A stretch of 64,000 nucleotides of DNA from Bacteroidales bacterium UBA4814 (GTDB taxonomy: Bacteria > Bacteroidota > Bacteroidia > Bacteroidales > UBA7960). Location of the stretch: positions 47,665 through 111,664 of the forward strand of contig DHFW01000009.1 in NCBI GenBank assembly GCA_002402465.1, in the 5' to 3' direction. Below the pieces are notes generated by a model. That model made no database searches and had not been told where the DNA came from. It worked only from the letters and a program-made list of their open reading frames with translations. Position 1 is the first letter of the stretch; each line of letters starts with the position of its first letter. Shown in pieces: positions 35,681-42,122 of this stretch. A program made the position numbers and the translations under genes.

Positions 35681-35828
35681 GATGTGAAGTTTTGCTTCCG
35701 GCCAAAGACCGGAAAATGTTAACAAATAATTTTTTAAAATTATTTGCAACAAACGGCGAAACCAGGTGGAGAAAAATTGATGCATCAGTTTTTCTTCGCT
35801 TTTTTTCCCGAAAGCTACAAATACAAAA

Positions 35829-36004
35829 GGTATGGCAGGTCTTCTGACTTGCTCCTTGTTTGCCGCCTTCCCATCCCTCACGTGCGGGACAGTGGCCAAG
35901 ATTGGCAAACAATATGAAAGAGCTTACAGCAGCGGGAACTGTTCAGGATTTACACCTGATTCCCTTTTCATCCGTTAAACCCGGTTGGGTTCCGGAACCA
36001 ATAC
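35829..36004 (-). ncRNA. cobalamin riboswitch
   Basis: On the minus strand, in order: GGTTCC near 35998; the conserved core GGGAATCAGGTG then AAATCCTGAACAG and CCCGCTGCTGTAAGC (about 35975-35920); GCCACTG (35898-35892); and the B12 box, here AAGTCAGAAGACCTGCC (35850-35834). This is the standard AdoCbl-type layout. It heads the leader of the TonB receptor gene. The remaining leader (35681-35828) holds a 10-bp A+T hairpin (CAAATAATTT/AAATTATTTG) and a TTCCGG/CCGGAA hairpin close to the start codon. The latter could act as the expression platform by masking the initiation site. Confidence 0.93.
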
Positions 36005-36010
36005 CAGCGG

Positions 36011-36018
36011 CAAAGGTA
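36011..36018 (-). promoter_or_regulatory. -7 element of the riboswitch transcript
   Basis: TACCTTTG on the minus strand, a perfect -7, ends 7 nt before the first conserved riboswitch bases. No clear TTTG at -33. Confidence 0.6.
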
Positions 36019-36057
36019 AATGATTTTGTTTTGAACGATCAGCTTGTTAATAACTCT

Positions 36058-37596
36058 TTAAAAAATCATGGAGTATAACACGCCTGCAATGCCGATCAGG
36101 GCCAGTGCATAAACAATCTTTTCGGGCATAATGCCTTTATTCTCAGCTGTTTTGCCAAAGATTCCGAACACCAGGGGGTGCACCAAAAAGGGCATGGCAA
36201 AAACAAATGCAATGAGGCCGGCGGCCTGGGTGCCAAACATGCCTCCCTGTATTGCCGCAAACAGCCCGAAGTGTGAAATGGCCGCGGCATTAGCCATAAC
36301 GGCATCGCTCAGGTTCATGCCCGAAATGCTAAGTATGAGCAACCCGCCAAACACCGCTACCAATTGCCAGCCCAGCGAGAAAAGCATTAGTCCGCGTATT
36401 TCAATTTTGTCGCTCGCATTGGCTGTGCGCAGGGTTTTGAGCGCCAGCCAGGTCAGGGCCAAACCAACCACCACCACAATCAGGGCATAAGGAATGAGCA
36501 GCCTGCCTGCCGTGGCACTGGCTGCCAGGATGGAGAATACGAATATGTGTCCGATAAATGGGATATTGATCATAATGGGCGCACGTACGGCAGCTTCAGC
36601 ACCCAGATCGCCGGCGGTGCAGGCCCCGGTGAGGCCCGAGTGAGAAAGCGAACCGGCCATGCCGGGGGCAAGGTTGCGAATGTGGTTAGCCTTTCCGATC
36701 AGAATCAGGATGGCCAGCCCGCCAAACATCCAGAAGAGCTGCCCGAAAAAACCAAAGGAAAGCACCGAAGTCATGCCTCCCAGTTGAAAGGCATCGGCAA
36801 TGCGCGAACCTCCCACCATGAAATTTGATGCCAACACTACTGGAATGCCCGCAAAAAGAAGGGAACGGATAGTAGGCCCAAACTTCCAGTGCACCAGGAT
36901 CATTCCCAGACTTACCGACAGTATCATGGCAAAAAAGATCTCGGGCAAGGCAATAAAGGGTTTAATCCACAGGGCAATGTAGTAGGAAATGACTAGCACC
37001 AGAAGTATTATGGCCGTTTCGAAGATGCCTTTGCGAATATAAACCGCTTTGTTCGATATTTTGGCACGGTGATCGATCAGGATTATGGAGGCAACCAGCC
37101 CCAGGTATCCCAGCAGCGGATAGAAATGGTCGAGGGCATCGCCCGAGTTGTGGCCAACAATAACCCGCTTGAGCGATTCAATGCCAATCAGGATAAAGAA
37201 TGCCCTGACCAGGAACATGAATTGCGTGGCTTTGGTGCCCAGAAAGATTTCCTCGGAAGAGGGAACCACAATGTCCTCGGGGTTGATTTTGCGATTGGTG
37301 ATCAGTTTGCGGATTTCCTGTCCTCCTACAAAAAAAGAAGCCATAAGGGCCGTTATGGTGACCCGGCTTCCTAAATCAACAATGGGGAATTCGGGCAGAC
37401 CGGGCGTGGCAAGGCCAGTGTTGACCAGGATAAAACCCATGAGCAGGCCAAAAACAACAATGATCAGGATGGGCGAATAGCGGGTGCCTGCCACAAAGGT
37501 GCGCGAAACCAGCACCATGCTGATTACCATCAGAAAGGTTAGCCAAAATTGGTTGAGAATATGGACGCTGGCAAAGTTGTCGGTGATGAATTCCAT
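36058..37596 (-). CDS. polytopic inner-membrane protein, unidentified transporter-like
   Basis: A 512-residue protein with about 12-13 hydrophobic segments and a short hydrophilic part (residues about 95-120). The sequence LAPGMAGSLSHSGLTGACTAGDLGAEAAVRAPIMINIPFIGHIF sits between helices and is rich in small residues, like the re-entrant regions of ion-coupled carriers. The segments FMVGGSRIADAFQLGG and AAAISHFGLFAAIQGGMFGTQAAG are similar. I do not recognise a named family. A promoter (37642 to 37635) precedes it, so it is probably not in the upstream radical-SAM transcript, although a link is possible. It ends 40 nt before the riboswitch promoter. Confidence 0.7.
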   Translation of the reverse strand: MEFITDNFASVHILNQFWLTFLMVISMVLVSRTFVAGTRYSPILIIVVFGLLMGFILVNTGLATPGLPEFPIVDLGSRVTITALMASFFVGGQEIRKLITNRKINPEDIVVPSSEEIFLGTKATQFMFLVRAFFILIGIESLKRVIVGHNSGDALDHFYPLLGYLGLVASIILIDHRAKISNKAVYIRKGIFETAIILLVLVISYYIALWIKPFIALPEIFFAMILSVSLGMILVHWKFGPTIRSLLFAGIPVVLASNFMVGGSRIADAFQLGGMTSVLSFGFFGQLFWMFGGLAILILIGKANHIRNLAPGMAGSLSHSGLTGACTAGDLGAEAAVRAPIMINIPFIGHIFVFSILAASATAGRLLIPYALIVVVVGLALTWLALKTLRTANASDKIEIRGLMLFSLGWQLVAVFGGLLILSISGMNLSDAVMANAAAISHFGLFAAIQGGMFGTQAAGLIAFVFAMPFLVHPLVFGIFGKTAENKGIMPEKIVYALALIGIAGVLYSMIF

Positions 37597-37634
37597 GGCG
37601 TTATATGATTGTGGTTCAATGAAAAATGGAGGCG

Positions 37635-37642
37635 CAAAAATA
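37635..37642 (-). promoter_or_regulatory. -7 element of the membrane protein gene
   Basis: TATTTTTG on the minus strand, with TTTA 19 nt upstream in the -33 position, 39 nt before the ATG at 37596. Confidence 0.5.
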
Positions 37643-37688
37643 CAACCTTCGAAGCAAATTTTAAAGAAAAATCGGAGAGGAAAAAAGC

Positions 37689-38993
37689 TTATTTGCCGAA
37701 GTAGAGGTCTAGCCCCATTTCCAGGAGTTCTTTAACCGGACGGCAGTCGGGTGCCAGCAAATGGCCATGCCGGTTTTTGGCTACAGAGCCACAGCCACCA
37801 CCGCACGCCAGTTGCAGGCTGCACTCAGCGCATTTGTCAATGTGAAGGGAGTCACGTTCCTGCCAGGCGCTAATGGCTGTTTCGTTGAGTTTCAGTTCAG
37901 GGAAAAAGGTGCCCAGCTCTTCGCCTGGTTTACCCACGGTGGCCGTACACGAATACACATTGCCGCTGTAATCGAGGGCCCACTCGCTTTTGCAGGCAGG
38001 GCAGGAGTCGAAGAGGGGATCGGGCAGGCTGCCGTTTTCGCTTAGGAATTTTGCCACCGAAAATGCCGGTTTGTGAAATTCGAGAATCTCCGGGTGGTCT
38101 TTTATTAGCCTATACAGTTCCTGGTAAAGTTCCACGCGGCTATAGAGCCTGTTGCGGGCATCCTGGCAGTAGTGCAGTTCGTAGTTGCGTCCCAGCTGGG
38201 TTTTGAAGTTAGGAAGGCCGGTCCAGCCTTTTTCAATGGCAAAACGAGCCAGTGCGGGCAACTCAGCCATGTTTTCGCGGTCGATAACTGCACGCAGGTT
38301 TATGCTATAGCCCAATGCAAGGCATTGGTCAACGTTTTCAACAATTTTTTTAAAGGAATGCCGTCCGCCTTTACGAGGTCTGCGGCGGTCGTGTATTTGC
38401 TCAGGCCCATCGAGTGTTACCTGGATTTCGCGAACTTTCACCTGTGATAGCAAGTCGAAATATTGGTCGAGGTGATAACCATTGGTAACCACAGCCAACT
38501 CCAGGCTGTTTTCTGCACATTTTTCAAAAAAATATGCCAGGGAGGCCTTGTAACTTTTCCCGTTAAGGAAAGGCTCGCCACCAAACAAAGTAATGTATTT
38601 TTTTCGGCCCCGGAGCCGGGTGTGAAGAAAAGAAAAAAACGCATCGACTATTTCTGGCGAAAGATTCTCGGGCGGGGCGGAGTACTCGCTTTGGTAGCAA
38701 TAGCTGCAGGCAAAGTTGCACTGGTATGTGGGGACAAAGAAAACCTGCACCTCCTCCTGGTCGCGTTTTTCAATAAAGTCGATATACCTCAGGTGGTATT
38801 GCTGCATTTCCCTGGCGGGGTCTGCCAGGTATCCCTTTTCAAGAAATTCGGTTGGGGCTTTTTCAAAATTTCTTTCGAGGAAAATAACTTCTTCCTCGCT
38901 GAGCAGGTCGGCCTGGCCCGAAAGCAAGTTCACCACGAAAAAATCACGGCTGTCGTTGAGCCTCGAAATAATATTGAAACGCGAGGGTTGCAT
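37689..38993 (-). CDS. radical SAM/SPASM peptide maturase
   Basis: A 434-residue radical SAM enzyme with the architecture of RiPP maturases. Residues 1-75 form an N-terminal module (FFVVNLLSGQADLLSEEE, ending EKGYLADP) that resembles the peptide-recognition regions of such enzymes. The radical SAM cluster motif is C92-x3-C96-x2-C99 (YQCNFACSYCY), with GGEP at 138-141. The SPASM domain is complete: C334-x9-G344-x4-C349, then C388-x2-C391-x5-C397-x3-C401, and C417, enough for two auxiliary 4Fe-4S clusters. No sulfatase gene is present, so an anSME role is unlikely. It follows the 35-residue Cys peptide by 45 bp; that peptide is the inferred substrate. Confidence 0.88.
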   Translation of the reverse strand: MQPSRFNIISRLNDSRDFFVVNLLSGQADLLSEEEVIFLERNFEKAPTEFLEKGYLADPAREMQQYHLRYIDFIEKRDQEEVQVFFVPTYQCNFACSYCYQSEYSAPPENLSPEIVDAFFSFLHTRLRGRKKYITLFGGEPFLNGKSYKASLAYFFEKCAENSLELAVVTNGYHLDQYFDLLSQVKVREIQVTLDGPEQIHDRRRPRKGGRHSFKKIVENVDQCLALGYSINLRAVIDRENMAELPALARFAIEKGWTGLPNFKTQLGRNYELHYCQDARNRLYSRVELYQELYRLIKDHPEILEFHKPAFSVAKFLSENGSLPDPLFDSCPACKSEWALDYSGNVYSCTATVGKPGEELGTFFPELKLNETAISAWQERDSLHIDKCAECSLQLACGGGCGSVAKNRHGHLLAPDCRPVKELLEMGLDLYFGK

Positions 38994-39038
38994 GGATTTT
39001 TGCCTGTGAAAAAGGCCCGTTGAAAGGGTCTTGTGTTT

Positions 39039-39146
39039 TTAATCGTGGCAGCCGGCCGGGCTCGAAGAAGTTTTTGCGCAGCACTGGGCTTGCTTCACTT
39101 TTTCCTGGGCTTTTTCTTTCTTTTCTTTTTTAATGAAACTCTTCAT
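39039..39146 (-). CDS. 35-residue Cys-containing peptide, candidate RiPP precursor
   Basis: A small gene of 36 codons on the minus strand, ATG at 39146 and TAA at 39041-39039. The product has a Lys/Glu/Gln-rich, probably helical leader (starts MKSFIKKEKK, no hydrophobic stretch) and a short C-terminal core from residue 22 with C22, C23, C33 and H34, ending SSSPAGCHD. It begins 14 nt after the methyltransferase stop and ends 45 nt before the SPASM enzyme start, so it is surely cotranscribed if expressed. Size, leader-core contrast and position are those of a sactipeptide/ranthipeptide-like precursor. I do not know the family. Coding status is inferred from position and composition. Confidence 0.7.
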   Translation of the reverse strand: MKSFIKKEKKEKAQEKVKQAQCCAKTSSSPAGCHD

Positions 39147-39160
39147 AGCAATATATTTAA

Positions 39161-39793
39161 TTATGGTTTAATGCCTTTTACGGTAAAACTGGCAAGTTGA
39201 ATTTTGCCTTTTTGATAGGGTGCCGATTCTTCGAGTATGCTAATGTCGGTGAGGCCGGCGGCTTCAATATTACGGAGGTATTGCTCTTTGGTCTCGGCCC
39301 CGGCCCAACATTCAGCAACTGCTTCGGGGTCGTTGCGAAACACTTCAGGTACCGGCTCCAGAGCAAAAATATCGCTTACCACAAAATGACCTCCGCTTTT
39401 TAAAATACGCGCAATCTCCTTCCATACAACATCTTGCTGAAGTGAATGATTAAGGGTGCAGTTCGAAATGACCACATCGGCCACATTGCTTTCAAGGTCA
39501 ATGCTTTCAAGGGGCGACTTGATAAAACGAACGTTGTCGGCACGCAGGATGGCTGCATTTTTGGCTGCCGTTTCGAGCATTCCATCAGAAATATCTATTC
39601 CGTAGGCAAAGCCATTTTCGCCAGCCATTGTTGCCATACGCAGCACATCGTGGCCTTTGCCGCAACCCAGGTCAACGCATACAAAACCCGGCTCGATGGT
39701 GGCCAGAGAAAAAGCGCCTCCACACGACAGGCAACAAGCTTGTTTCGAAAGCCCATCATATCGTTGGGTAATGGCCTGAGTAATATTATTCAT
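39161..39793 (-). CDS. ArsM-like SAM-dependent methyltransferase
   Basis: A 210-residue class I methyltransferase. Motif I is VCVDLGCGKGHDVLRMA, with YGIDIS as the acidic loop and ISNCTLNHS downstream. It resembles arsenite methyltransferases and keeps their cysteine set in place: C20-C21 (SKQACC), C24 (LSCGGA, compare LGCGNP), C112 (ISNC) and C162 (ECWAGA, compare C-x-x-GA). The region between the Cys pair and motif I is shorter than in typical ArsM (about 260-380 residues). A metalloid or thiol substrate is therefore plausible, and so is methylation of the neighbouring peptide. It is the first gene of a three-gene unit; a -7 element lies 37 nt upstream. Confidence 0.82.
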   Translation of the reverse strand: MNNITQAITQRYDGLSKQACCLSCGGAFSLATIEPGFVCVDLGCGKGHDVLRMATMAGENGFAYGIDISDGMLETAAKNAAILRADNVRFIKSPLESIDLESNVADVVISNCTLNHSLQQDVVWKEIARILKSGGHFVVSDIFALEPVPEVFRNDPEAVAECWAGAETKEQYLRNIEAAGLTDISILEESAPYQKGKIQLASFTVKGIKP

Positions 39794-39829
39794 AGGATAG
39801 TCGCAAACAGTTAGATATTTTCATTTATG

Positions 39830-39837
39830 CAAATTTA
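39830..39837 (-). promoter_or_regulatory. -7 element of the methyltransferase-peptide-SPASM cassette
   Basis: TAAATTTG on the minus strand, a perfect TAnnTTTG, 37 nt upstream of the first ATG. A matching -33 TTTG at the usual distance is not evident. Confidence 0.5.
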
Positions 39838-39863
39838 GAATTTTTCGTTTAAAGACTACCTTA

Positions 39864-40349
39864 TTACCCAAAAATTAACAATCGAAGTGCCACCCAAATA
39901 ACCGCAAAAGAATAGGCGAACTTGAGCAAGGCTCCGGCCAGCAGTCCCAGCAGGCTTCCGAAAGCTGCCCGGGTAGCTGGCCCCAGGTCTTTGTTGTTCG
40001 AGAGTTCAGCAATCAGTGCCCCTACAAAGGGCCCCACTATGATGCCGGCAGGAGGGAAGAAAAATATGCCCACCATCAATCCGATGGCCGCCCCATATAT
40101 GCCGCGCTTGCTGCCTCCGGTTTTTCGGGTGCCATAAACGGGCAGCACAAAATCGATAATGGTTATGATCACGGCCAGCGCTCCGAATGTGATCATGAGG
40201 TTGACCGAAAAGGAATATCCCGGCGTGAGATGAATCAGCAACAAGCCGGCAAAGCTCAGCGGGGGGCCGGGCAGTACCGGAATAAAGGCTCCCAAAACAC
40301 CTGCCGCCAGCAGCAGCAGGCCAAGGGTTATGAGCAAGCCTTCGACCAT
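39864..40349 (-). CDS. DUF456 membrane protein
   Basis: A 161-residue, glycine- and alanine-rich inner-membrane protein with about five hydrophobic segments, including the DUF456 landmarks GAFIPVLPGPPLSFAGLLLIHL, DFVLPVYGTRKTGGSKRGIYGA and FFFPPAGIIVGPFVGALIAEL. Function unknown; the GxxxG-like repeats recall glycine-zipper proteins. It lies 9 bp downstream of the PspC gene, so the two form a small operon. Confidence 0.88.
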   Translation of the reverse strand: MVEGLLITLGLLLLAAGVLGAFIPVLPGPPLSFAGLLLIHLTPGYSFSVNLMITFGALAVIITIIDFVLPVYGTRKTGGSKRGIYGAAIGLMVGIFFFPPAGIIVGPFVGALIAELSNNKDLGPATRAAFGSLLGLLAGALLKFAYSFAVIWVALRLLIFG

Positions 40350-40358
40350 AAATAGGAT

Positions 40359-40535
40359 TTATTTGGAGGGCATTATGATTGCCAGGATGATATAAAACAA
40401 AATGCCGGCTGCGGCCAGTCCAAACAAAACAAAAAGAATCCGGATCAGGGTGGGGTCCACATTAAAATATTCGGCAATGCCGCTGCAAACACCGGCAATC
40501 ATCCTTTCGCTTCCTTTGGTAAGTTTTTTTTGCAT
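40359..40535 (-). CDS. PspC-domain small membrane protein
   Basis: A 58-residue protein, ATG at 40535 and TAA at 40361-40359. The start MQKKLTKGSERMIAGVCSGIAEYF is the PspC signature (GVCgGIAeYF), followed by NVDPTLIRILFVLFG and a single membrane helix AAAGILFYIILAIIMP. PspC domains act in envelope-stress responses; minimal one-domain versions like this are common in Bacteroidota. It is the first gene of the pair with DUF456. Confidence 0.9.
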   Translation of the reverse strand: MQKKLTKGSERMIAGVCSGIAEYFNVDPTLIRILFVLFGLAAAGILFYIILAIIMPSK

Positions 40536-40582
40536 GGTTTTTTGTTTTGAAGTTACAAATTTGTGGGTTAAGTTGTGGTGTG

Positions 40583-42019
40583 TCAGTAATTTTTTATCAC
40601 CAGTTTTTCTCTAAAGATTCCTTTTTCGGTGCGGAGCATCAGCAGGTATACACCAGGGGCAAAGTGGGCGGTGCTAACGCGTATTTCTCCATGGCTGGCC
40701 GTTTGGCTAAGTACTCTTTTCCCGCAAAGGGAATAAATTTCAAAATACCTGGAGCCTTGCGGGGCATCGATCACAAACCAGGCTGAGGCCGGGTTGGGAT
40801 AAATGGCCAGCCTTTGCAGCGGTTGCGTATAGCCCACATAAACCGAAGTGTCGCCCCAGATGCGGTCCACAAATTCGGGATGATCGATAAAGGGGTTGCG
40901 GTTGCCCTGAATCTGGTAAATGGCTTGATTGCGCAAAATTTCTTTCTGACTCACCGGATCGTTTTCATGCCACTGAATTAACATGTTGATGGCCCAGGGT
41001 TTAAAGCCCGGGTATTGCTGATTGTCGAGCATAGCCTGCCCGCTTTCATTGTAAGTCCAGTTCTGAATTTGGTCCTGGTAGCGGGTGATCATGTAAAGAT
41101 AGCCCCGGGCAATGTCGCCTTTGTAGGCATCGATGGGTTCGAAGGCTGTGCCGGAATAGCCTCCGGCATTGTTGGGCCCGAGTTTGCCTCCGTTTTGAGA
41201 AATCCACGTAAAGTTATTTACTTCCCCGTAAGGGTAATTGGCTCGCTGGCTATTTACCTTTTTGTCCACAGGCCAGAGGTGAAACAAATCGCTGTACATA
41301 GGGTATATCTCTCCGCCAAACCACGAATTAGGCATGGAGTGCTCACGATTAAACACTTCACCTTCTTCCGATCCACCTGTGCCCTGATCCTGGTCTTCCG
41401 CGAAAGTGAAAACATAAGGCGGCTCCTGGCAAGGAATATCAGAATACATATCCCAAACTTTGCCGGCAAAGGTGGCGTCGGTCTGCTCGAAATGCCCCCA
41501 AAGACTGCTGTAAGTCTGAGTCTGATGGTTGTTGATTATGTTAAAAAGTTGGGTTTTCAGGGTGCTGCCAATGCCGTAGGCGTTATTGTAATATCCGGCA
41601 GGAATGGTGCTTTCTATGCCTGACCCGCTAAGGCTCACGTTGAGCGGCCCCACGCTTCCTGCCTGGTGGCTTATGGTGCCCTGCATTGCCCCAGTGGTCT
41701 CAGGAAAAAAGCGAACGTAAATCCTTGTGGACGAAATCGTGCCGTTGGCAGGAACCAGGCTCAGGCTGTTTGAGAAATCTTCCTGGCAATGCAGTGAAAT
41801 CCTGAAAGGGCCTTCCACGGTGATCTCGAGGTTCTGGCTCAGTTCACTTCCATTCACATAATAAAACTGCACCTCTGAAAAATGACCGGGCTGCACTCCC
41901 CTGAAATCGGGAAGCTGGCTGACGGAAACGTTGAAAGTGCCGTCGGCAAGTGTCAACCCGGGAAAAAGGGTTAGCAAGATGGAAATTAAGAAAATGATTT
42001 TGATCCGCAGGGTGTACAT
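40583..42019 (-). CDS. secreted endonuclease I family protein with T9SS sorting domain
   Basis: A 478-residue secreted nuclease. The ATG at 42019 begins a signal peptide (MYTLRIKIIFLISILLTLFPGLTLA); earlier in-frame codons extend past a hydrophobic start and are less likely. An Ig-like/DUF11-type domain (residues about 30-140) precedes the endonuclease I (EndA/NucM) domain with EVFNREHSMPNSWFGG, DLFHLWPVDKKVNSQRANYPYG and GDIARGYLYMITRY, which hold the HNH-like catalytic His and metal Asn. The last 75 residues (RLAIYPNPASAWFVIDA ... GVYLLMLRTEKGIFREKLVIKNY) are a type A T9SS sorting domain, so the protein is secreted through the Por system. Confidence 0.92.
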   Translation of the reverse strand: MYTLRIKIIFLISILLTLFPGLTLADGTFNVSVSQLPDFRGVQPGHFSEVQFYYVNGSELSQNLEITVEGPFRISLHCQEDFSNSLSLVPANGTISSTRIYVRFFPETTGAMQGTISHQAGSVGPLNVSLSGSGIESTIPAGYYNNAYGIGSTLKTQLFNIINNHQTQTYSSLWGHFEQTDATFAGKVWDMYSDIPCQEPPYVFTFAEDQDQGTGGSEEGEVFNREHSMPNSWFGGEIYPMYSDLFHLWPVDKKVNSQRANYPYGEVNNFTWISQNGGKLGPNNAGGYSGTAFEPIDAYKGDIARGYLYMITRYQDQIQNWTYNESGQAMLDNQQYPGFKPWAINMLIQWHENDPVSQKEILRNQAIYQIQGNRNPFIDHPEFVDRIWGDTSVYVGYTQPLQRLAIYPNPASAWFVIDAPQGSRYFEIYSLCGKRVLSQTASHGEIRVSTAHFAPGVYLLMLRTEKGIFREKLVIKNY

Positions 42020-42043
42020 AGGCAGTAGCTTCAGTATAAAAGA

Positions 42044-42051
42044 CAAATTTA
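42044..42051 (-). promoter_or_regulatory. -7 element of the endonuclease gene
   Basis: TAAATTTG on the minus strand, 24 nt upstream of the ATG at 42019. It supports that start over codons further upstream, which would precede transcription initiation. Confidence 0.45.
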
Positions 42052-42075
42052 TGTAAAAAGGCTTTTGAAATAGAA

Positions 42076-42100
42076 AAAGCGGGACCATCGCCCCGCTTTT
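42076..42100 (-). terminator. terminator of the large T9SS protein gene
   Basis: The stem AAAAGCGGG / CCCGCTTTT (42076-42084 with 42092-42100) is flanked by A and T runs. On the minus strand it follows the stop of the 1232-residue protein by about 20 nt. Confidence 0.82.
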
Positions 42101-42122
42101 TTATAATCGTTGGCTGAAGAAT

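Noticed and set aside
35681..35908. N-terminal extension of the TonB receptor through its leader
   Set aside because: This DNA is riboswitch and leader; the signal peptide begins at the ATG at 35680.
37689..38993. Anaerobic sulfatase-maturating enzyme
   Set aside because: The SPASM pattern alone would allow it, but there is no sulfatase gene in the window and a small Cys peptide is directly upstream.
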